Assembly: GCA_030248135.1 (NCBI GenBank)
Contig: JASANC010001476.1
Span: 1-64,000, forward strand
Direction: 5' to 3'
Source of the DNA: Theristus sp. LFF4_11
Taxonomy: Eukaryota; Nematoda; Chromadorea; Monhysterida; Xyalidae
DNA: 64,000 nt
Position 1 is the first letter of the stretch, and every line of letters starts with the position of its first letter. The position numbers and the translations under genes are program-made. The notes beneath the pieces were generated by a model. The model made no database searches. It was given only the letters and a program-made list of their open reading frames with translations, and was not told the origin of the DNA. Shown here piece after piece: positions 12,196-24,988 of this stretch.

Positions 12196-13393
12196 TAGTC
12201 ACATATACACATTTATAAAAATAGGTATGCATACATATATTTTAGTGCCAGTGTGAGACGACACTTTCTATAAAAGCGCAGAACTCAACATTTTCTGGAA
12301 AAAAGTCCGTCCCGGCTGCTAAAAGCTTCACGCGCATAATGTACAAAATGTGTACAGTGTTTATCAGGCCATAAAAAAATTTCCAAGCATTATTTTTGGT
12401 TCATACGCAGACATACTGGTCTCCAAGTGTGCGGAGGTTGACCGGAAAAAAACTTAGTGCGGTATTTTATTTTGTTATGAGGTCCAGCCAGAATTTTTTT
12501 TGAACAAGCTATCTCGGAAGCGTTTTTCTGCACGTTTTAATTTGACCTTTGACGTTTAATTTGACTGAAAACGTTTTTTTTTCTGTAATTTATAAAACAA
12601 AACAGGTTCGCATGAATGATTGCATGATCAAGAATGTGAAAAATGAAACGTGCAATATGGAAACAAAAACATTCCTGTGCGTGAAAAATCTAAGAAATCG
12701 GTAAAAGCAGAAAGCGACAGACATGGCAACATGAGAAACTGAAAATGAACCGAAGAAAAAAAGCACACTATAAAAAATCAGGGTCGTGTCGCGCGACGCG
12801 TGTTATAATTATTTCCGTTGTGTGTGTCTGTGTGTGTGTGTGTGTGACAGGTCCCGCATTTTTTGATAGCAAGAAAACAAAACTGAAGGACAAAAAACAT
12901 CGCTAGCTTCATATCCGTTGCAGCTTTTCTGCTATTGCTGTGTTGTGTGTGACAAAATACATAACTTACCATATTTACATACGCATAAAAGACAAAGGTG
13001 CCAGAAAGCAAGTGAAATGTGAGTTCGAAGTTGAAAGTAGCACCTTAACTTCTTATAAAAAGCCAAAAACGGTGCCACAAAATCAAAAAAAGACTAGCTG
13101 CATATGATTTTAGGTTTTTCAGCGGTCTGGATCGATTCTGAAAAATTGTACTTGAGATTAAGCAGAGTTTATCAGGAAAAACCTGGCCCTGCATCCTGAC
13201 ATTTGCAAAACAAATACCCATTATCAATTTTTAGGTTCTGCGACTGAATGCGTGTGCAGACATATCGTTTGCAGAGGGAACTATGTAGTTTCAATCTTTG
13301 TGTGGCAATTCAAAAACTCGGCGCTATTTAGGGGACTCGGTAGACTTTGCCAATTTTGAATTCCCGCGTCATGCATAAAACTGTTATATGTAT
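12196..13393. other. Intergenic DNA, no gene seen
   Basis: Apart from a TG-dinucleotide run at about 12818-12847 no repeat or coding signal is visible. Confidence 0.45.
12818..12847. repeat. (TG)n microsatellite
   Basis: A run of TG dinucleotides with one TC interruption. Confidence 0.85.
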
Positions 13394-13630
13394 TGTGAAT
13401 TTATTCAAACGTGTCCGGACTAAAATGACGTCATTTGCTTTAAAAACTCCCGTTTGTCAAAGTACAGGCACTAAAATGTCAGTTTGGTGTGACTGATTCG
13501 ACATTCACCATTTGTTTACGGGAAGAAATCGGCTAAACGGAAAGTCTGGATTGCTGTGAACGGCAAGCGAATGTTTGGCGGCACATGACGTCATTTCAGT
13601 GGGACACGTTTAAAAAAATAGGTCATACCT
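13394..13630. mobile_element. MITE family C copy 2
   Basis: Matches 8378-8607 and 58491-58720. Its right end continues AATAGGTCATACCTACC, shared with the copy beside CCZ1 exon 6. A G-run MITE has inserted at the TA at 13630-13631, immediately next to it. Confidence 0.75.
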
Positions 13631-13631
13631 A

Positions 13632-14079
13632 CCGTATTACCTCTAATAAACCCCCATGGGGGTTTATTTCTTCAGCGACTTCTGGGGGTGGGGGTTTATT
13701 TTGGGGGGGGGGCTTTATTTTTTGGGGGGGGGTTTATTTGGAAACCATTTTTAGGAGTGGGCAAAATGGCAAAAATACCTTCCGTGGCAGGAAGGAAGTC
13801 GCAGAAACTTCTACTCTACATAGAAATTTCCTTTTACAACAGCCTTTTGTAATGAAATTATCATTAACTCATCCATTTGGGGCCTTTGGTAGCACAATTT
13901 CATCATTTTCACTGCAACCAGCCACTGAATTCGCTGGGTATGTGTTTCAAACAGGTTTCAATAATCCCCCATGGGGATTATTTTTTGGGGGGGGGATTAT
14001 TTGGAAACTTGTCGAGGGGGTGGGGGTTTATTTTTGGGGGGGGGTTTAATTTTGGGGGGGTTTAATAGAGGTAATACGG
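13632..14079 (-). mobile_element. G-run/C-run MITE, copy 2 (ACCTCT subtype)
   Basis: Flanked by TA. The ends read CCGTATTACCTCT and AGAGGTAATACGG rather than the CCCCC form, and spacers are TTTATTTTTTGG-like. The copy at 57666-58139 shares this subtype, so at least two lineages of the family were active. Confidence 0.9.
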
Positions 14080-14081
14080 TA

Positions 14082-17040
14082 TATGCGCGCATTGATACCA
14101 AAATAAAAGATCACAAGTTCATGGTTATGTAACTCACAATTAAACGCCAAAGAACGCACATTTTTTGAAAAAAAATGATCAGCAAACAAGTTTAACCCCA
14201 TGAACGGGAGAGCTTTCCACAAAATCAAAAGTTTGAATTTTTTGACTAACTGCCTGGGTCACATCGCCACCTTTGCGCCCCTTTGGAAAGGGGGACTTAT
14301 AAACGGGATAGAGGCCTCATAAATGCGTGCAAGATTTTACAGACAATTGTATCATCACTGAAATTTAATAAAGCGCTAAACTTAATTTAGCTCGAAAATG
14401 CCCCGCAAGCTCCTCCTTGTTAACACGTTGTGAATGCACACTATTTTATTGACAGATGCTAGACAGCAAAATGAAAAAAAAACAATTGCATGTTTCAGAT
14501 TGAGTTCCGCAAAAGCAAATGAGTGGTTTGGTTGAATATACAGGGTGTCTCAAAAAAACTACATTGGGCAAAACGGCTAGTTCTCGAGTTTCGTCCCATA
14601 TTTAGGTCTAAAATTGTAATCACTGGATTCTGTTCTATAGATTCTGTTCAAATTTCATTCAAAAGTTCAAAAAATTGGTTTTACAGCAACAATGTTGATT
14701 CAAGATAAAAAAATCGGGCAAACTAGTGCTTGTTTCTCTGTCTGAAGCTGACTTAGATGCTTGTAAAACTAAACAAATCCAAATCTTAATGCCTGCTAAA
14801 TATACATGTAGGTTGTGAACTGAACCGAGAAGCGGAATCGAATTTATGAGCTGAATCAAGAAGTGAAGTGAGATGTAGCCAGTGAAATTGGTGTCAATAT
14901 GTAGTTTGTGGATAAACAAACAATTATATTTTTGCTCCAAATATTTTACAACAATTGTTCCAAATTTTTTTTTTTTTTAATTTATGCCGAAACACCGCTA
15001 TCAAATCGACTTGACCGCTTTCCACCAATAAGTGCGGCAGAAAACAAGGTGTCTGACCAACTACGCAAACAGCAATTATAACAAGCGCTAAACACACGCT
15101 GCACAGCAAATAACACGTAGACGAGACAGACACCACCCCGGCGACAAAAGACTAGAAACGGTCGGTTTGGTGTTGGTTTTCATGGCCTTCAATTGCGGTA
15201 TGTTATTGAATCTCGATACGATTTATCCATGTTGCATCTTGTGTCTCCTTAATCCCAAACGAAAAATCAGATAGATAACAAAATATTTTTCAAAAACTTG
15301 CATCATGGAGTTTGTTATATATACATGTTTGTTACGGTCGAAATGGTTAGAGATTCATTGTAGATACCGTAATTTGTGAAGGTTGTTTTGAAAAAAATGG
15401 ATTTTTTTCTGTTGAACATGAGCAGTAAATGTTCGCTGATTTGGACGCTTTTCATATCATATTTTTTCATATATTCTGGCTTAAACCAACAAAAAACCTA
15501 CGAGCAGGAAAAACGATTGAAACGGTTCCCGCTGAAACGAGCAGGACAAGCCACGTTTAGCTGCGACAAAGACTGACTAAGGAAGGTTGAATTGGTCTTC
15601 AAGCCAGTTCGTTTACCGTATAAAAAAGCAAAAAACGCTGGTTGGCTGGCTTGCTCTTATTGGTTGTTATTGTTAATCGGAACTGGAAGTCACTGAGAAA
15701 CGAGTCAACAAAATTTGTAAACACTGTTTTTGTTTTTAGTGAAAACTGAATGCTGCAGCCAAAAGTTTTGAAATAAACTTTTGCAATTCTGTTGACTCGC
15801 TTTTCTCGCGTGTTTGCCTTTGACCCAACGGTTGGAAGTTGTTTGTAAATCAGTTTGAAGCATCTGGTTTTCCGGTTTGTCTGAAATGCAAGGTAAATTA
15901 TTTTAAAGTCTACATGTTTTCACTGCAAGGAATCATAAAGAGACCATTATGAACAGAACAGAACATTGTTAATCAAAACACACTTACTTTTATTGTCGTA
16001 AATTACGACCGTATGAGCTGTGTTTTCAAAAGAATCGCCAAACAGCCACTTTTTCAAAAAAAAACGGAATGAAAACGTAAACGAAGTGAACCATTATTGT
16101 GTGAAAACATTTTGACATTTTCACTCGTGTCCTAAAAGGTCGTCAAAATAAACGCGAGTACTTTTCCAAAATTTAGAAGCGGACATAAAAATGCCATTTT
16201 TATGTTCAAGTATTGGCAATTTACAAAACACAACAAGCTCTGGAAGTAAAAAAACAAAGCTGAATATCGGAGAAAGACCGCGGCTGACACCCCTTCTGCC
16301 TGGCAAGCGAAAACCGCGGCGGCCCCAAGGCGCACTGCAGCAAAAGTGAGGTCTCAAAAAAACTCAGGCAGGTTTGTGCTCTGAAATCAATATTAAAAAA
16401 GCATTTCAATAACCGTTTTCTTCACGAACATGTTTTCCATAACCGCCAAATACGGTAAACGTACCGCACTTACATCTTTGTTCCTTCGTTTTTTTGTAGC
16501 GGTAATCCAGAAAAAAATGCCAATCTGCCTGCCACCCAGCTGGTAGTCAGTCAGTCAGTCGCTTAACGCACGTGCTGTGGTCACATCGCATTTTTTTCTT
16601 CAAGCTAAAACTTCCAAACAAACGAAAAAAAACAATTTTCCCAAAACCACCGACCGCATTTGAAAAGTTGTTTTGCTCGGTTGTTGTTCATTTTTTAAAG
16701 ATTGCTTGTTGAAAATGTCAGCAAAGAATAAGATAAATTGACGGACAAACACTTTTTTTCAAAAAAGATGACCGCTTTTTGTCTGCATCTTTGTCAAAGG
16801 TTTGGCTTGTTATCAATGAAATTCAATCGCTGTACAAAAACTATGTTTCCTTTCTAAACATTCCAGAAACTGATTTTCCCTATTTTCTACATTTAGAATG
16901 TTTTCGCCCACATTTTTTGGAATTTTTATTCTTACTGTGTGCGATTTAAAAATATGAGAATACCACTGTACAAACTGAATTGAAATAAACAAAAAACAAT
17001 TAAAATTAACAAATATCAGAGATCGTTGGGAAGGATGGAC
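14082..17040. other. Intergenic DNA, no gene seen
   Basis: AT-rich. A lone Tc1/mariner-like end CAGGGTGTCTCAAAAAAAC lies at about 14542. The frames near 14659-15136 and 16121-16409 show no domain. Confidence 0.4.
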
Positions 17041-17196
17041 GACTAGCGGAGCGCTGGATAGGATAGGATAGGATAGGATAGGATAGGATAGGATAGGATA
17101 GGATAGGATAGGATAGGATAGGATAGGATAGGATAGGATAGGATAGGATAGGATAGGATAGGATAGGATAGGATAGGATAGGATAGGATAGGATAG

Positions 17197-17229
<33 letters not shown>

Positions 17230-17625
17230 GATAGGATAGATAGATAGATAGATAGGATAGGATAGGATAGGATAGATAGATAGGATAGGATAGATAGATA
17301 GGATAGGATAGGATAGGATAGGATAGGATAGGATAGATAGGATAGGATAGGATAGGATAGGATAGGATAGGATAGGATAGGATAGGATAGGATAGGATAG
17401 GATAGGATAGGATAGGATAGGATAGGATAGGATAGGATAGGATAGGATAGGATAGGATAGGATAGGATAGGATAGGATAGGATAGGATAGGATAGGATAG
17501 GATAGGATAGGATAGGATAGGATAGGATAGGATAGGATAGGATAGGATAGGATAGGATAGGATAGGATAGGATAGGATAGGATAGCATAGGATAGGATAG
17601 GATAGGATGGACGACTAGCGATCAG
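17030..17625. repeat. (GGATA)n array with (GATA)n interruptions, flanked by a 16-bp direct repeat
   Basis: More than 500 bp of GGATA units, with GATA blocks at about 17200-17340. The long minus-strand frame reading ILSYP repeats is only the translation of the array. GGATGGACGACTAGCG occurs on both sides (about 17033-17048 and 17606-17623). Confidence 0.95.
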
Positions 17626-19019
17626 AACAATGTCAAGTGGCACGGGACGACCAAACAACGAGTTTTCTGTCATTAACTGCCTTTTTGCACTCCTTTTGCA
17701 CATCTTGGGGAGGATCGAATCCCATGAATCCAATATTCTGAACCAACCAATTAAAGCAGACACATAGTTGTTTTGCGGAGATCTCGTGGTTTCCAGAGAA
17801 GCGCGCGCACGGTTTTCAAAAGCTTCACTTCTTCAACAAAATACGCATTCGAGATACAAAGATAAGGAATTTTATCTAGTTATAGTGGGGTACTACAGTT
17901 TTCTCTGACCATTGGCTCCTACTCTGGTCCTGTTTCTGGTCCTGGTCGTGGAATAAAAGCAAAACTGCAAAATGGCCCAAATATAAGTCTAATACAGTAA
18001 TTTGAACAGAAACAGAAGTAAGTGTACGTACATTGTTCGAAAGCACACAACGCGTCAAAGAATGTGCATGGAAAGCGCAGAGATAGTTTGTCGTCTTGCA
18101 GCATCTCAAGATTGCCGCCGCCGCAGTTGTCGTTCAGCTGATGGCTGTCGTAAACAATTACAGTTAAGCGATGTCACCGCTTGCGTTTCCGCTTTTTCGT
18201 GGACACTCTGTGCCCTTCAGAAAGACTTTTTTGTTGAATTTCGGTCCCTTTGACGATTTGCCATTTTTTGTGGGAGTTTTGTTTTGCGAAAAAGATTGCA
18301 GCAGAATTTTCCTTTTATGTTTTTACACGTTCTTGTGCATTTAGTTTGATGAGATCAACGACAAAAAAACAAAACTCAAAGAGAAATCGAGCGTCAGTTC
18401 CATCATCAATCACTTGATTGAACGGAATTTTTATGAAAAAAAAACAAAAGCCACCAACCTAGAAAATAAGCCATTTTTCCAGCTTTTTATTTGGTCTATA
18501 ATTGCTTCCGCAAACAATTTACAAAAACAACTTTATTGATGAAAAATTCAACAAGCCCACAAGCAATAAGAAGGTTGGGCAGATTAAAAAGTTTTTTTTT
18601 GTTTTTCAACAAAAATTCGTAATTTCTGTCTAGATCTTGATAAGGCGGAACCTTGAGCTTCAACTTTACCGTTTCAGCTGTCGATCAAGGCCGTCAAACG
18701 TTCCACTGCTCCCCCGTGCCCCCACATCCATGCCGGCCGTTTTTGTCGCCGTCGTCGTCGTGCTTCTGTAGTGCTAAGACAAATAAATTTTGAATTGCTG
18801 TTCAAATAATTTTCATTTGTTTTTTCCAACTTTTGTGTTGTATTGTGTGTAGCATGTGTTGCAAAAATGAAACCCCGTCGTCGCTTCGCAACGGGAACGA
18901 TCTTATCCAACGACGTCGCTCTGAAATTCAAAATGACGTTTTTGCATGTTTTCCAACAGTTTTTCGGCTAAAAAGGTGAAGATTGCACACGCTTTTGGCT
19001 TGTGCAATTAGCCGAAGAG
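17626..19019. other. Intergenic DNA, no gene seen
   Basis: A block at about 18640-18700 (GGCGGAACCTTGAGCTT, then TTTACCGTTTCAGCT) is similar to 21280-21320, which suggests an old dispersed repeat. The minus-strand frame at 18674-18931 has no recognised domain. Confidence 0.4.
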
Positions 19020-19140
19020 TGTATGTACTTGTGTCCGTGTGCCATATCCGGGACTTGCAAATACAATAATTGCCAAGTCAAGTTTCTCACTGCTCATATT
19101 CCACCTTTCATATGCATCTTCAGCATTTTCAGATAATATA
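19020..19140. mobile_element. Diverged right end of family A
   Basis: Resembles 840-964: GTATGTACTTGTGTCCGTGTG, then CTCACTGCTCATATTCC and a TTTTCAGATAAT end. Only the end survives. Confidence 0.6.
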
Positions 19141-19309
19141 TGTTATATCATGCTCGCACCCGTTTGTTGAACGTTGTCCTAGAACGAAGAAGTTGCCGCG
19201 GTTCAGTATCCTCTCTTAAAAACATTGCAAACGGCAAGTTTTCGCAACAAAAATTTTCGTTCCGCCCTAGATGTAAGCGGAAAACTGAAGAACGACGAAC
19301 CCCACAATT

Positions 19310-19438
19310 TGTTCCTAATCTTCGTTTTATAAGACCTACTCCCACTTATAAGGCCGTTACACCAAATTCAACTTTTTTTTCCAAAAAAAATTGATTTTCA
19401 AATTTATATATGGGGACTTTATATGCAAGACTTTACGA
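19310..19438. mobile_element. MITE family D, truncated copy
   Basis: Contains the right end TTATATGCAAGACTTTACG followed by a TA, and the inner block TTATAAGACCT-CCCACTTATAAGG. Full copies are at 27491-27739 and 39132-39393. Confidence 0.6.
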
Positions 19439-19540
19439 TATGTATACATAACTGAGATGATAATGACCAAACTACCGTACATACCTGAGCAAATATGGAA
19501 TCTTCATTTGGAAGTAGAGAAGCACATTTGGAAATCCGGA

Positions 19541-19775
19541 CGTCCAGATGTCCAGATGTCCAGATGTCCAGATGTCCAGATGTCCAGATGTCCAGATGTC
19601 CAGATGTCCAGATGTCCAGATGTCCAGATGTCCAGATGTCCAGATGTCCAGATGTCCAGATGTCCAGATGTCCAGATGTCTAGAAGTCCAGATGTCTGGA
19701 TGTCTGGAATTCCAGAAGTCCGGATGTCCGACTGACGGATTTCCTAAAGTCGGAAGTTTAGAAGTCCGGAAGTTG
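19541..19775. repeat. 8-bp tandem repeat (TCCAGATG)n with degenerate tail
   Basis: About 17 uniform 8-bp units to about 19680, then degenerate units (CCAGAAGT, CCGGATGT and similar) to about 19775. Because 8 is not a multiple of 3, all frames stay open with an 8-residue period, so the frames through it are not evidence of a gene. Confidence 0.92.
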
Positions 19776-22700
19776 ATATATGAATCATGGCACATGATGA
19801 ACAGTCTCGATTGTTTTTGCATCTATCATATCTTTTTCAACTTGCACTACTTGCACTGTGTTTTATTTGTGTGCTGTGAACCCACAGAAATACAAACATT
19901 AACCGCTGCTGTTAATGCATATTTTAATTGCAGACCGGAATCCAGTAATACAAAGCATATTAACTATGGAGCATGTCGTAAATGTTGCTGTCGATTTGAA
20001 AATGACGCTTTTCAACTATGCAAAACTACCGTAATCCACCTGTTTCACAGACATGCATTGTGAGAATCGGTTTTGCTTTCAGACCGAGGCTGATGAGCCA
20101 ATTGATTTACAAACTATAAAAGGCAAATTTATGCATACATACATGTAACAGGAATTCCGTATAAAGTTTTTCTTCAAAAACGCTTGTGCCCTTAAGTTGG
20201 AAAACACCGGAAATGGCGTGCGCCATGGCATATATATCTAGATATGTACTATGTAGTGTTGTATTACAATATTTTTGACTTCAGTGCTGTTTTTGTTCAA
20301 TTTTTTTCAAAAAAGAACACGCGTTTATGCGTTTCAAACGCACACGTGCATTTGTCAGTCGTATGTTTTCGGTTCAACACGCGACTTTTCATCGCTGTTT
20401 GCGTGCGCATGCGATAGTCTTCAAAAATGAGCTCGCAATTTATTTTGAATGAAAAGGCCACTTAAATAAAAAAGCAAAATTTCACAAATTTTTATTTTAT
20501 TTTTTTCTGCAGAATTTTTCGTTTGAAGACCTGCATGAAAACGAGAGAAATCATGCACTCCCCATTGTTCCGTCCACTTTGTTTCCATTAGCACCAACCG
20601 GTGACAGGACACGGTGATGTTGCTCTACAAACAACATTTGCTTGGTCGCCGCGACGCACAAAAACAAATCTTTTTTTTTTGCATTGTGACTTGCGAAAAC
20701 CAAAGTGACGTGACTTGCCAAAAAAATGTGAAGTCAATTCAGCATTGATTTTAGCGAATTCGGTACCAGACTTTTGAACGGAATTTTGAGTTTGTGTTTA
20801 TATCGCATCCGCTGGCATTTTCTGCAAATCCACAAAATATTGCGACAGATAAAATCTACTGTAATTATTTCAGCAACGATTTTTGTTTTCCGCAGTTTTT
20901 TTCACCAAAGTTTTCAACGACTCTCTTCAGTATTATTGCTGTGGTTAAACGTAGGTTGTTTTTGTTCTTTTGTAGGCAGAAGTAGCTGATCCGAAAAAAA
21001 ACTGCAAAAAAATCGTTTAATATTTATATGTTTTTGAATAAACTAGATAAAAACAGAGGTATAATTGCATAGACGAATATCGAACTCTGTGACCCATGAC
21101 AACATTCTTTATCGTATGACAAAGTCTTGAATGTAAAAGCCTATCAAAAAGTTTAAAAAAGTGCAGTATCGGGACGTTTTGTACAAAATGTAAGGTCTTA
21201 AAAATTCAGATTTGGAATGTATTACAGAACAGAGAAAATTGTTTTCAATACAAATGCCGGGTTTTCTTTTCAGACTTGACAGGGCGGAACTTTGAACTTT
21301 CATTTTACCGTTTCAGCTTTTAAATACACCGACAAATTTTCAACTGCATCCACCGCTTTCATGTAATCCACAGCATTTTACAAATGTTACGCCCCTTGAA
21401 ATCACATGTTGTTCACTTAGTTCATTTTTAATTTAAAAAGGTAATAAAAAACCTTAAGAACTTTTTCAGCAGTTGTCATTCTGGTTACTTTCTTAAGAAA
21501 GGGAATTCCCTGCTGCGCACCCACATTTTTAACCGTTTTTGTTGAAACGAAAAACAAAACAGTTGACAGTTGCCGGCCAAAAGCAACATTGCGTCGACTG
21601 TGCCTGAGATAAAAAAGACGTGTGAAAATCATTGAAATTACTTTTTTGAACGCCCCTTTTCAAGAATTTCCGGAACCGTTTCCGTTCTGTTTTATTCTTA
21701 TTGCTGAACTAAAACATTGTTTAACTTATAATACAACTTGTATTACTTTGAAAAACACGTTTTTTCTCAAGTTACGCTATGGTACCGTACATTCTTGGAG
21801 TTAAGTGGCAACCGGTTACTGCGTGTACTGAACACACAAAAATATAGGTGTTTTGTTTTCACACTTTCACACAAGGAAACAACTTGAACGACTTGAACAA
21901 CAAACAAGGTGTTTGTTCGCTTAAACTAAAAAAAACAGACCCTGGTGTAACATGAATGAGAACGTGACGTGATTTTTTAGTCAAGCTTATTCCGGGAAAG
22001 TTTTTCTCTAAGTTTGTTACTCCAAGAGTTTACGGTAGGTCTGCACACCGGTGATATGACTGACGGGCAGCAACTGGCAAGTTTCTTATAACCTTCATTT
22101 CACGTGTAATATGCACCTTAACAAGTAAAACAATTCAACATATGTCAGCTATAATGGGCGTGTAAGTTGAGCACTTTTTAAAAGTCAATTATGTATTCGA
22201 AAAAATCTGAGCTTTCACAGCTTATTGTTCACGCTACTTTTTCCGTTCACAAAAAAGTTTTTCATAGCTTCCCACCATGTTGTGAATCATGCAGCACATG
22301 CCATGCGGTGAGAACGCATAAGTTTTCAAACTCGCGTTCAAAAACAAAAGTTGGTAGAACGTTCTGTTGAGCGTTTCTCAGCGCAGAGGGATGACACGAG
22401 ATACACTGTATTTTTGCCATTTGAACGTTGCTGTGACTGGAAATGAAGGAAATCTAATGTCTTCAAAAGCACCTCAGAAGCGAAGTTATGTTGTAGCGAA
22501 AATTCGCCTTTCTGTATCCGTCCAGTGCAGTGCAGTGCTCAGTGCAGAAGATTAGGGAGGGCTACCTCCATCCAAGTGGGCGCATCCAAAAGTCGTGATC
22601 AGCTGGAAGCTTGGTTAACCAACCACAAGTTGGCCTTGGACATAAACATGCGGCCCTGTTTAGTGCGGCTGGTAAGCTCATGCTTAGAAAACGGATTCCA

Positions 22701-23170
22701 GAACTTGTTCGTGTAACTCCATTACTTAATTTTTATTCGTTGCTGTCGTTATGTTTTGCTTTTCAACACTTTAAATTTCACGTACAGAATTTCCGTGGGT
22801 ATGTATTGTGCTCCATTATGAACTCCCGAATTCAAATATCTAGATACCTAGTATTCAATTCCACTGGAAATTGACTTTCCCACGGTCAGCTTGCAAAACG
22901 TCTAGTATCTATTGCATCTCATGCTTGAAAATACGCTTTGCCGTCGGCCAAGCGGTTTGGTTTTGAGTTTATTTGTTTGCCACTTTTGTCTATTGAACGG
23001 TGAAAAATGTGCAAGTTCAGCGCTACTGAACCATGCGATTTTTTTGTTTTCTGAACTGCTGAACCAACTCTCTTTGCAAGTTTTCAATGACAATTGATGA
23101 AACATAAGTGCAGCACGAGCAACGAGTAAAATAAAAAAAAACATTAAAACAACGCGGGTATTTTTGAAAG
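19776..23170. other. Intergenic DNA, possible transposase relic at 22365-22740
   Basis: Most of this stretch shows nothing. The frame at 22367-22555 includes APQKRSYVVAKIRL, and the next frame includes KSRDQLEAWLTNHK. The order loosely recalls the N-terminal DNA-binding domains of pogo/CENP-B-type transposases. The frames are broken relative to each other, and the resemblance is weak. Confidence 0.25.
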
Positions 23171-23177
23171 TTGGATA

Positions 23178-23632
23178 CCGTATTACCCCCATTAAACCCC
23201 CCCCACCATTAATCCCCCCCACCAATAAACCCCCACCCCCCCGACCAGTTTCCAAATAATCCCCCCCCCACAAATAATCCCCCATGGGGGTTAATTGGAA
23301 ACCTGTTTGAAACACATACCCAGCGAATTCAGTGGCTGAATGCAGTGACATTGGTGAAATTGTGCTACCAAAGGCCCCAAATGGAGGAGTTAATGGTAAT
23401 TTCATTACAAAAGGCTGTTACAAAAGGAAATCTCTGTGAAAAGTAGAAGTTTCTGCGACTTTCTTGCCTGCCATGCAAGGTATTTTTGCCATTTTTCAAC
23501 AAAACCCCACCCCTAGAATTTTTTGTAAATAAACCCCCCCCCCTCCAATAACCCCCCCCCACCAATAAACCCCCACCCCTAAAAGTCGCTGACGTATTAA
23601 TCCCCCATGGGGGTTTATTGGGGGTAATACGG
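23178..23632 (+). mobile_element. G-run/C-run MITE, copy 3
   Basis: Flanked by TA (23176-23177 and 23633-23634) with intact CCGTATTAC/GTAATACGG ends. Very close to the copy at 11730 in the core, including CATTGGTGAAATTGTG, so these two are probably young relatives. Confidence 0.9.
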
Positions 23633-23714
23633 TAGTTATTTCATTGATACTCACGGTAATCGATTCGCGGTCACCTCATCCTATACCGTAACTAGTGTAC
23701 CGTAATGTTTTTTA

Positions 23715-23765
23715 ACACAACAGCGCGTCACTAAATACTGCTTCATGAATGCCGCTTTATTTTCA
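23715..23765. mobile_element. Half of small palindromic MITE family E
   Basis: GCGTCACTAAATACTGC and TTCATGAATGCC form one arm of the palindrome seen complete at 48694-48770 and 62820-62901. Confidence 0.5.
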
Positions 23766-23859
23766 AGCCTTTACAGTACTCGGGCGCAATGAAACGATTA
23801 GTGACTTTTCTGGATGGACCAACGTGTTTCACGAAAACTCTCGCATTTTTTAAGTGGGT

Positions 23860-24066
23860 CACATTTTCAGATTATCTATTAGGGTGGGGTCCAAATATTG
23901 GCCACCCACTCACAATGGCAAACTGCGGAAGAGGGTAAAAAGCGCACGAGTATGATGCCCATTTGCGAGCGAAACGGGCAGAGACTTGAAAATAGTGGTC
24001 AAACAAAGTTTCTCACTGCTGTGTATATTCTACCTTTTATGTGCGTCTGCCGGATTTTTAGATAAT
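23860..24066. mobile_element. Family A relic interrupted by a G-run MITE
   Basis: A degraded family A copy ending in GGATTTTTAGATAAT. The G-run MITE at 24068 inserted at the TA immediately after that end. Confidence 0.5.
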
Positions 24067-24067
24067 A

Positions 24068-24527
24068 CCGTATTACCCCCAATAAACCCCCATGGGGGAT
24101 TAATACGTCAGCGACTTTTAGGGGTGGGGGTTTATTGGTGGGGGGGGATTATTGGTGGGGGGGGTTTATTTTCCAAAAAAATCTAGGGGTTGGGGTTTGT
24201 TGAAAAATAGCAAAAATACATTGCATGGCAGGCAAGAAAGTCGCAGAAACTGCTACTCTACATAGAAATTTCCTTTTATAACAGCCTTTTGTAATGAAAT
24301 TACTATTAACTCACCCATTTGGGGCCTTTGGTAGCACAATTTCATCATTTTCACTGCAACCAGCCACTGAATTCGCTGGGTATGTGTTTCAAACAGGTCT
24401 CCAATAATCCCCCATGGGGGATTATTTGTGGGGGGGGGGATTATTCGGAAACTGGTCGGGGGGGTGGGGGTTTATTGGTGGGGGGGGGGGGATTAATGGT
24501 GGGGGGGGTTTAATGGGTGTAATACTA
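24068..24527 (-). mobile_element. G-run/C-run MITE, copy 4
   Basis: Reverse orientation relative to copy 1. The right end has decayed from CGG-TA to CTA-TA. The G runs reach 9-12 bases near 24430-24505. Confidence 0.88.
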
Positions 24528-24837
24528 TATCTTAATTTTGACTTTGACGATGTCTTTGTTTCGTGGCCCTTATAGTTACAGTTTTTTTGCCCACAGAAAC
24601 TGCGGTGTTATGGGAAATGGTGATAAATAAACACGGGTGGATGTACCGCTGCCGATCATAATTGCACGTGCTATTCACAAAATAAACTAATTATCGATAT
24701 TAACACTCAAACAAAAAAAATGAACAGCTATGCGTTTTTTTCATAATGATAATTTCTGTTCTCTGTTCAAATTATTTGTTTTAGCTGGTGCGTAATTTTC
24801 AGTGTGCAAATTGTTGCAAAATTGTGTGATTGTTTTT

Positions 24838-24982
24838 TAGTGAAGGGTTCCCACGAGACGCGACAAGACAGACGGTCGCCAGGAGACACGAGACAGCATT
24901 TTTTGAATCGTCGAGACGATACGAGACGAGACGAGACAGTGAAAAATTGTGCGAAACGAGGCAGGTCTCGCGTCAATTCTAG
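24838..24982. repeat. GAGAC-rich repeat next to the receptor start codon
   Basis: Repeated GAGAC/ACGAGA words with weakly inverted ends (AAGGGTTCCCACGAGAC and GTCTCGCGTCAATTCTA). A related segment sits at 50680-50757 upstream of VPS37. It may be a small hAT-type MITE. It would form the 5' leader or core promoter of the receptor gene. Confidence 0.4.
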
Positions 24983-24988
24983 TAGAGA

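Noticed and set aside
13585..14049. Frame containing HPFGAFGSTIS-like sequence that recurs in several MITE copies
   Set aside because: It follows the MITE core; variable G-run lengths shift it from copy to copy, so it is not maintained as a protein.
16813..17763. Long minus-strand frame with ILSYP repeats
   Set aside because: It is the translation of the GGATA microsatellite; flanks have no coding signal.
19391..20063. Frames with PDVQMSRC repeats on both strands
   Set aside because: An 8-bp tandem repeat keeps every frame open with an 8-residue period; no conserved protein.
22367..22874. Possible pogo/CENP-B-like transposase relic
   Set aside because: Only two short, frame-shifted blocks are suggestive; too weak to list as a gene.
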